From Halobaculum gomorrense (lineage in GTDB: Archaea > Halobacteriota > Halobacteria > Halobacteriales > Haloferacaceae), in NCBI RefSeq assembly GCF_900129775.1, contig NZ_FQWV01000001.1, forward strand, positions 579,780 to 643,779: a stretch of 64,000 nt of DNA. Reading direction: 5' to 3'. Below the pieces are notes generated by a model, which saw only the letters and a program-made list of their open reading frames with translations, was not told where the DNA came from and did not search any database. This document shows, piece after piece, positions 58,986-64,000 of this stretch; within the stretch, counting starts at the first letter, position 1; each line of letters opens with the position of its first letter. The position numbers and the translations under genes are program-made.

Positions 58986-60512
58986 GTGTTCAACCCAGGC
59001 GAATTCCGCAGACGCGACTTCCTTTCTGGCCTGTCGGTCCTCGGAGCGACATCGCTTGCCGGCTGCTCAGACGTGACGAACCAGCGATTCGAATCGACTC
59101 CAGTCGAGTTACCGCGTTCCGATCAGGACGGGCTGCTACTGAGTGAAATCGCGAGTGACTCCAGGAGTGTTTCTCGAACTGGCCCGAACGGTGACCTCGA
59201 AATCACCGTCACCAGTCACTTCGCGTCCTACAGCAGAGCGGAGGGAGTCGCTGACAACGGCACGGTACGAACGGCGGTCGGGCAGTACGTGGCGGACCTG
59301 AACGGCGGGCGACTCGGGGCCGGAGCGACGCTCACGTCCGCGACCGACCTCGTCTCGAAGAGTCAACCTCTCCCCGTCTTCGGATCCGACGTCGAGATCG
59401 ACCCCGAAGCGATCGCCCTGTTCGCACCCGCAGGATTGCGCACCGACGCGACCGGGGACCCCATTTCGGTGTTCAGTGGGGCCGCTATCGAGCGAGAGAC
59501 GATCCGACTCGGCGAGCTGGGAGGTGTGAGCGCGTACGTCGTCCCGGGGCGAAACTTCTTGCCGGGGAGTATGTGGACGACGGACGAGGAACTGTATCCG
59601 GGGAGCATGTGGTATCCGGGGAGCATGTGGTATCCGGGGAGCATGTGGATCGCAGAGACTGGCTGGTATCCGGGGCGGACCTGGGTCCCCCCCACCCAGA
59701 ACGCGGGTGCTGAAACGGACGCCGGGACGTCCTCCCAGCAGGAATCGGTCCCGGCTCCGGCGCTCGTATTCTTACCGGAGGGTCGGTCGTTCGCCGAGGT
59801 CTTCGGTGTGGACCTCGCCTCGGTCGGCGGGCGTTCCGTCGAGCCCGGAGAAACGTTCGACGTGCAAACTCTGACCGTCGCGAGCGTCGGGAATGCGCTC
59901 TTCAGTTGGGAATTCCCCGACGAGTACGGAGTGCTGTTCAGAGACGGCCGGCCAGCCGCGCTCGCGGGTGCCGTATTCGACTTGGCCGTCCTCTCCACCC
60001 CGTCGGCGTCGATCGCGGGTGTCGAAGCAAACCCGATCGTGTCGATGGATTCGGAAACGCTGTTGACCGCTGACACCACTCGACGGCTCCTCCGAAATGC
60101 GGGAGTTTCTGACGCGGACGACGTTCGATGGGTCGACGGACCGAAACGACTCTCCCCGGAGGGCTATCTCTCGCTCGATGCGGAGATTGCCGACAACGTA
60201 CCTGAATCGCTGACGGGATTGGAGCCGACGATCTTCGACGAGACGACGACTATCGAGACGTACGCGGGCGTGCTCAGCGGCCGGAGTGGACAGTGGGCCG
60301 TCGGCATTCATATCGCACGCGCGACCCCGGGCGATCACGTGATGGCTATCGGTACGCAACGGGCACCGCTGGAATCTGCCGGTGGGGTCACCGACGGAGA
60401 AGAAACGGAACCGCCGATACCGTTCCCGATCATCTCCTGGAAAAATTGGTATCTCGATGCCCGAGCGATGATGCAGGTCGTCGTGCCTCGCCTCACCGAG
60501 CGACGGGATTGA
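58986..60512 (+). CDS. Tat lipoprotein with tandem YPGSMW repeats (possibly DUF6517-like)
   Basis: 508 residues from GTG 58986; a TTG at 58977 is the alternative start. The N-terminus has RRRDFLSGLSVLGATSLAGC, a Tat signal with lipobox. Around residues 192-233 is a Trp-rich repeat: five copies of a six-residue unit (consensus YPGSMW), three of them perfect at DNA level. The flanking domain starts VSAYVVPGRNF and resumes with APALVFLPEGRSFAEVFGV. The C-terminal half (FDLAVLSTPSASIAGVEANP, WAVGIHIARATPGDHVMAIG) resembles lipoproteins I recall as DUF6517; unverified. It is divergent from the SBP lipoprotein and followed by a membrane protein gene. Confidence 0.85.
   Translation: MFNPGEFRRRDFLSGLSVLGATSLAGCSDVTNQRFESTPVELPRSDQDGLLLSEIASDSRSVSRTGPNGDLEITVTSHFASYSRAEGVADNGTVRTAVGQYVADLNGGRLGAGATLTSATDLVSKSQPLPVFGSDVEIDPEAIALFAPAGLRTDATGDPISVFSGAAIERETIRLGELGGVSAYVVPGRNFLPGSMWTTDEELYPGSMWYPGSMWYPGSMWIAETGWYPGRTWVPPTQNAGAETDAGTSSQQESVPAPALVFLPEGRSFAEVFGVDLASVGGRSVEPGETFDVQTLTVASVGNALFSWEFPDEYGVLFRDGRPAALAGAVFDLAVLSTPSASIAGVEANPIVSMDSETLLTADTTRRLLRNAGVSDADDVRWVDGPKRLSPEGYLSLDAEIADNVPESLTGLEPTIFDETTTIETYAGVLSGRSGQWAVGIHIARATPGDHVMAIGTQRAPLESAGGVTDGEETEPPIPFPIISWKNWYLDARAMMQVVVPRLTERRD
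59559..59684 (+). repeat. 18-bp coding repeat array in the YPGSMW lipoprotein gene
   Basis: Perfect tandem copies of TATCCGGGGAGCATGTGG at 59595-59612, 59613-59630 and 59631-59648. Diverged copies are at 59559-59576 (LPGSMW) and 59667-59684 (YPGRTW). Each unit encodes six residues. Confidence 0.92.
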
Positions 60513-60607
60513 GAACGGATGAACGGACTACCATTCCCGTTGATGGACGCTGTGCCCGGTCGCGAACGGACGGGACCCGACGGCACTGTCGTGGAGCGTG
60601 GGCTCTG

Positions 60608-60955
60608 ATGCCGCGAAGCTGGCAGGTCGTGTTTCTGGGGTTCCTCGCCCAGTTAGCGGTCGGTGGTGTGATGCTCGGTTCGGAGATGACCGGCACGCCG
60701 GAGAACGCGAGCACCATCGTGCGCCTCGTTCTCGGCGGAGGCATCCTCGTCGTGACCGCGGCAGCGTTCCTCGTGACACTCCCCGCGATCTATCTGTTGT
60801 ATCGCGGATCGTACCGGCTCGTTGCGACTACTATCGTAACCATTGTTGGGGCGGTGTTCCTCGTCGGCAGTATCGCATCCCCGGTTGTCGCGGTTCTACC
60901 CGCGTTTCTGTTCATCGGCATAGTACTGTCGTGGCGTGAACGGACAAGCTCCTGA
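60608..60955 (+). CDS. Small membrane protein downstream of the repeat lipoprotein
   Basis: 115 residues from ATG 60608 with four hydrophobic stretches: VVFLGFLAQLAVGGVMLG, IVRLVLGGGILVVTAAAFLVTLPAIYLLY, LVATTIVTIVGAVFLVGSIA, and PVVAVLPAFLFIGIVLSW. The tail is short and charged (RERTSS). No family is recognised. It is 95 bases after the lipoprotein stop on the same strand and may be co-transcribed. A GTG five codons upstream is an alternative start. Confidence 0.72.
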   Translation: MPRSWQVVFLGFLAQLAVGGVMLGSEMTGTPENASTIVRLVLGGGILVVTAAAFLVTLPAIYLLYRGSYRLVATTIVTIVGAVFLVGSIASPVVAVLPAFLFIGIVLSWRERTSS

Positions 60956-61067
60956 TCTCCGTCTGTCTCCGTTAGTTACCCTGCTTCCGGAGGCAGCCCA
61001 GCGTCTTGCGGAGTTGGCGGCTCTCGATCCGCCAGGCGGTCCCCACCGTAGACGACCACCAACACGG

Positions 61068-61128
61068 TGACATCCTCCTCGCGGTACACGGCGAGGCTTC
61101 CCGTCCCGCAGGTGGGGTATTTGCTGGT
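61068..61128 (-). ncRNA. Probable right end of the TnpB element with reRNA-type hairpin
   Basis: On the minus strand, just after the TnpB stop, GGGAAGCCTCGC...GCGAGGAGGATGTCA forms a 6-bp stem (CCTCGC/GCGAGG at 61077-61096) followed by GGATGTCA. This matches the hairpin plus GAGGATGTCA end that I recall for haloarchaeal IS200/IS605-type elements, where the 3' region becomes the TnpB guide (omega/reRNA) scaffold. The guide would start at about 61067 and read leftward. Likely non-functional with a dead TnpB. Confidence 0.5.
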
Positions 61129-61920
61129 CTACGAAACGACCTGTTCTCTCGTTTTGAACGTCCCGCTCTCGTGGTCGAACAAGTGTGTCGATGGCTGTGC
61201 CACACAGGCGTTACTCTATCCTCGCCGTGAGGACTCGGAGTTATCTTCTGCCTCATATTCTCCGCCCCGTTGCAATCCGCGTTCCCGACCAACCCACACG
61301 ACTGGCAGACGTACAACCCACGCTCAACACGGTTCGCTTTCGTGTCGTCGCCACACTGTGAACACGTCTTCGAGGTGTTTTCCACTCGTTGTCTTTCAGT
61401 ACCTCGACACCACGAATCTCACCCTTGTATTCGAGGTACTGGTAGATGCGGTCGAAGGCCCACGTATGGAGTTTCTTATTGCCTGTCTTTCCCCAGTCGG
61501 ACTCTCGCACGTCTTCGGGCCAACTCACCGCGAGTGTGCCCACACCGCGTTCGACACACTCTGTGATGATGGTGTCTGAGAGGGCGTGGTAGAAGTGGGT
61601 CTCACGGTCTGCGAGTTTCTGACGCGCCCACATCGACCTCTCAGACGGGCCGTTCTCACCTTCCGTGTCGTACTCAGCACGCTTGAAGTAGTGCTTGTCC
61701 TGCTTGAGCGAGTTACCGGGGTAGAGAACGTATTCGTCTGGGAACACGACCGTAGCGAATTTGTGATCCCGAGGTCAATACCGGCCACTTCGTCACCTAC
61801 TGAGTCGTTTGTTTCGAGTTCGACTTTACAGACGAAGTGGCTCTGTTGGAATCCTTCAGAGTTGACATTGGGAACAGCTACTCTCCCCACCGGTTTTCGT
61901 CGGTACGGTTGGAAACTAGC
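61129..61920 (-). pseudogene. tnpB: TnpB of an IS200/IS605 (IS1341-type) element, truncated and frameshifted
   Basis: Four in-order pieces in changing frames. Piece 1 (61920 to ~61765): FQPYRRKPVGRVAVPNV ... DEVAGIDLGIT, with the first RuvC Asp. Piece 2 (~61765 to ~61385): ATVVFPDEYVLYPGNSLKQ ... VERGVGTLAVSW ... NKKLHTWAFDRIYQYLEY. Piece 3 (61385 to ~61215): SKTCSQCG ... YVCQSCGLVGNADCNGAEN, the zinc finger and last RuvC Asp. Piece 4: NACVAQPSTHLFDHESGTF ending KTREQVVS at 61129. At least three frameshifts separate them, and the N-terminal half of TnpB is missing; a stop lies in frame just upstream of 61920. The order and conservation imply recent decay. No TnpA gene is present. Confidence 0.88.
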
Positions 61921-61971
61921 CTCTCAGCAAATCGCAAGACGTGAAGAGGATTTCGACAGATCCATATATCC

Positions 61972-62145
61972 CTATTCCCGGTTACTCAGTCCAGATCCGA
62001 TCGCAGCACCAATTGCCACTCCGATCACGAGCCACAGACCGAGATCATCCGTAGCAGAACCGATAGCGACGCCGATTGCAAGTCCAATCGCTATCCCTGC
62101 CCCAGTGTCTTTCCCGCTCGACTCTGTCTCGCTTGCCTCGCTCAT
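61972..62145 (-). CDS. 57-residue glycine-zipper membrane protein
   Basis: ATG at 62143-62145, stop TAG at 61972-61974. The sequence is an acidic leader (SEASETESSGKDTG), a first helix AGIAIGLAIGVAIGSA, a short DDLGLW turn, and a second helix LVIGVAIGAAIGSGL ending SNRE. Both helices repeat Ala-Ile-Gly with Gly every four residues, the pattern of glycine-zipper oligomerising membrane segments. Similar tiny proteins exist in haloarchaea, mostly unannotated. It lies just beyond the truncated TnpB and upstream of nothing else on its strand. It is too short to be picked by usual cut-offs. Confidence 0.75.
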   Translation of the reverse strand: MSEASETESSGKDTGAGIAIGLAIGVAIGSATDDLGLWLVIGVAIGAAIGSGLSNRE

Positions 62146-62329
62146 GTACCATCAGGAAACTGTAGCAGGTGATAAGCCAACGGTCTGTCGCGACCAATTC
62201 GAAGCTCACGAGACGGGGAGTACCGACTGTTCTGTGACTTCCTCGTCCTCAGTACGTTCTCACATCCGTCGCCCCGGAAAGAGTCAATATAACAATCTGT
62301 GCCGAAAATGCTTCCGTTGCGTTTCGTTC

Positions 62330-64000
62330 TCAACTCCTCCGTGTCGCGAGTACAGCCACGCTCAGCAACGCAAGCACGGCCCCGACCACTCCGAATCCAG
62401 GTCCGGCTGTCGATGTCTCACTCCGACCTGACTCGGACGAAGTCGTGCGTGTGTCCGTTTCGGACTGAGCCGTGCTGGGTCGTTCTGTTGGTGTCTCCGA
62501 AGGCGATGGGGACTCTGTGGGCGTTGCATTTGTCGTTGTAGCCTCTGGCGTAGCAGTCGACCTCGGTGTCTCAGGCGTAACGGTTGCGGTCACCGCACTC
62601 CGATTCTCTGTGATTGATTTCGACGAGGTATTGGTAGATGAGCTCGGCGCTGTGTCACTCGGCGATCCAGATGTGTCGGAGTCATCACTCTCACTCGGCG
62701 ATCCAGATGTGTCGGAGTCATTACTCGAGTCTGTATTCGATGATGAACTATCGGTATTCACGTCGTCGCCCGTGTTCGGCGACGTATCCGATGGACCGCT
62801 ACTGTCGGTCGTCTCATTCTCACTCGTTCCGGATACAGCGGGCTGGATAGACACGGTTCCCGCGGAGTAGTGGATCGGTATCTCGACCACTATCCCACCG
62901 CTTTCGTTCTGTGCCGAGATACTGGTTGAGTTCCCAGCGTATGCTGCTGTCAGCGCCCCCGGATCGGTGACGCCCCACGAGGACAGTAGCGAACCTGGCA
63001 GAAAGGCCTCATAATACCCCTCATTGACTGTTTCACCATCCGGTTTGAAGTGCGGGCCAGCCACGAGCAAGGACAGCTTTGGCTCCGTTAAGGCACCACC
63101 CGATTGGTACTCAAGTTGGCCGAAGGTCTGTGCGTCAGTCATGATGATCGTCCCGTTGAACCGCTCGCGTGGCTCCGTCGACGTGGCGTACTGATCCATC
63201 GGATCGAACGCGAGGTCAACGGTTGCGTTTCGGTGGAAGGTCGCTGTGTCATCGGCGCCGGTCGGCCACGCACCGAGGCGCGCACCCTCAACCAGATCGA
63301 ACTCCGACGCGGTCACCTTCACGACGTGCCGCGTGTGGGTACTGTTGATCGTCGTCCGATTCCACGTCGCGTTGTGCCCTGTCCCGATCAGCACCGGTGC
63401 CGAGAAGTTCTGTGTCACGAGCTCGACACGGAACCGAGTCTGTGTGGTTGCGTTCGTCGTATCAAGGCTGCTCCCAGCCTGCGTTTTCAGGCTTCCTTGG
63501 AGCATGTTTGCATCAAGCCCCAGGTCTGCGACGATCTCGGACTCGGGACACGGACCGGCGATACAGGTCACGTTCGAGGACGCCACAACCGGTTCACGAA
63601 CAGTCAGATTCGCCGTTCGGTCGCCAAGCATCACTGTCCCCGCATCAACTCGTTCGGGGAACTGCACGAGCCAACCCACGGATTTCTGTTCGGTCGAATT
63701 CACGGTCCGGTTCCAGCTCCCGAGGACAGTCCCGTTCCAGACGACCGTCTGGTTTGCAAATCCCTTCGCATCTCCGAGATTGTGAGCCGTCGCAGCGAGG
63801 AACGTCTCCTCACCGACGACTGCAGTCACGTTGGTGCCCACATTGGTCAGGGCGATGTGTGTCCCATCGGCGAGGGCGAACCCGGTCGTCCGTGTTCCAT
63901 CTGGGAGCAACAGGTCGAAGCGGTTCGGGTTCGGCGCGGTAACATTGAGTTGGACCGTCTTCACCGTGTCTCCCGGAACAGTGACGGTCGTACTGTTGGA
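62330..64000 (-). CDS. PGF-CTERM surface glycoprotein (partial, N-terminus beyond window)
   Basis: 556 residues visible; the frame runs off the right edge. The ectodomain is beta-rich and packed with N-glycosylation sequons (NVT, NQT, NGT, NRT, NST, NAT, NLT, NFS) and has one Cys pair (VTCIAGPCPES). A Thr/Ser/Asp/Pro-rich stalk of about 150 residues follows, with a 12-residue repeat SDTSGSPS. The end is AGPGFGVVGAVLALLSVAVLATRRS: the PGF motif, membrane helix and basic tail of archaeosortase A (ArtA) substrates. The mature protein would be cleaved, lipid-anchored and probably O-glycosylated on the stalk. Ligand or role unknown. Confidence 0.9.
   Translation of the reverse strand, partial: SNSTTVTVPGDTVKTVQLNVTAPNPNRFDLLLPDGTRTTGFALADGTHIALTNVGTNVTAVVGEETFLAATAHNLGDAKGFANQTVVWNGTVLGSWNRTVNSTEQKSVGWLVQFPERVDAGTVMLGDRTANLTVREPVVASSNVTCIAGPCPESEIVADLGLDANMLQGSLKTQAGSSLDTTNATTQTRFRVELVTQNFSAPVLIGTGHNATWNRTTINSTHTRHVVKVTASEFDLVEGARLGAWPTGADDTATFHRNATVDLAFDPMDQYATSTEPRERFNGTIIMTDAQTFGQLEYQSGGALTEPKLSLLVAGPHFKPDGETVNEGYYEAFLPGSLLSSWGVTDPGALTAAYAGNSTSISAQNESGGIVVEIPIHYSAGTVSIQPAVSGTSENETTDSSGPSDTSPNTGDDVNTDSSSSNTDSSNDSDTSGSPSESDDSDTSGSPSDTAPSSSTNTSSKSITENRSAVTATVTPETPRSTATPEATTTNATPTESPSPSETPTERPSTAQSETDTRTTSSESGRSETSTAGPGFGVVGAVLALLSVAVLATRRS
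62655..62721. repeat. Two 31-bp direct repeats in the stalk of the PGF-CTERM gene
   Basis: Identical 31-bp words (TCACTCGGCGATCCAGATGT then GTCGGAGTCAT) at 62655-62685 and 62691-62721, period 36 bp or 12 codons. They encode the repeated SDTSGSPS stalk unit. Confidence 0.9.

Noticed and set aside
60972-61067. Plausible peptide frame after the TnpB end (VYREEDVTVLVVVYGG-like)
   Set aside because: It coincides with the element's right-end hairpin and flank, has no start of its own, and is best read as non-coding.
61839-61857. GGCTCTGTTGGAATCCTTC, nearly the same as the IS5 terminal repeat at 53327
   Set aside because: It lies inside conserved TnpB coding sequence (EGFQQSHF), so the match is probably chance.
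1-64000. tRNA, rRNA or CRISPR array
   Set aside because: No T-loop words in cloverleaf context outside coding sequence, no rRNA-like stretch, and no regularly spaced repeats with unique spacers. The only tandem repeats lack spacers.

Overview
The window is a stretch of haloarchaeal chromosome. It is very GC-rich, the predicted proteins are strongly acidic, many starts are GTG, and TATA-like boxes sit 25-30 bases before starts (leaderless transcripts). The gene content is archaeal: TFB, the proteasome-activating nucleotidase PAN, membrane-bound LonB, a thermosome subunit, the archaeal aroA'/aroB' shikimate entry, NadM, HerA/NurA and PGF-CTERM surface proteins. The order and style fit class Halobacteria (Haloferacales-like), but the genus cannot be fixed from this alone.

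Positions 1-52900 are an ordinary, densely packed core region. In order it holds: a partial acidic protein; a Cys-containing conserved protein and carB; NAD kinase and a KaiC-like ATPase; a secreted protein and a universal stress protein; HerA and NurA either side of a small opposite-strand gene; PAN with DUF2240 and one more small gene; a small winged-helix regulator; a BtuF-like protein; TFB; aromatic biosynthesis (aroD, aroB', aroA', trpA-trpB-trpC); an alkyltransferase-like protein; a rhodanese; a CPBP protease; LonB; nadM, a SAM hydrolase and a TRIC-like channel; an APC permease pair; a thermosome subunit; an amidohydrolase-fold protein; a glycosyltransferase; a second copy of the winged-helix regulator; an F420/flavin-type oxidoreductase and a methyltransferase; TRAM and Cys-cluster proteins; a metallo-beta-lactamase/radical SAM pair; a DUF429 protein; a zinc ribbon/Hsp20 pair; a creatininase/FAD oxidase pair; NUDIX and GpgS-like enzymes; and a DUF3311/sodium-symporter pair.

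Around 52900 the character changes. From there to the right edge the DNA is visibly more AT-rich, genes are sparse and mobile-element debris appears: an IS5-type transposase remnant, a 98-bp MITE-like palindromic element, and a frameshifted IS200/IS605 TnpB with a recognisable right-end hairpin. Between the debris is a small group of envelope genes. These are a 7TM-PAS-GAF-Bat-type membrane transcription regulator, an orphan Tat lipoprotein of the peptide-binding type, a divergent Tat lipoprotein with tandem YPGSMW repeats, and a small membrane protein. A perfect 16-bp inverted repeat lies between the two divergent lipoprotein genes. A 57-residue glycine-zipper membrane protein and a partial, sequon-rich PGF-CTERM surface protein close the window. 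This accessory segment is the most likely place for something undescribed. No tRNA, rRNA or CRISPR array was seen.
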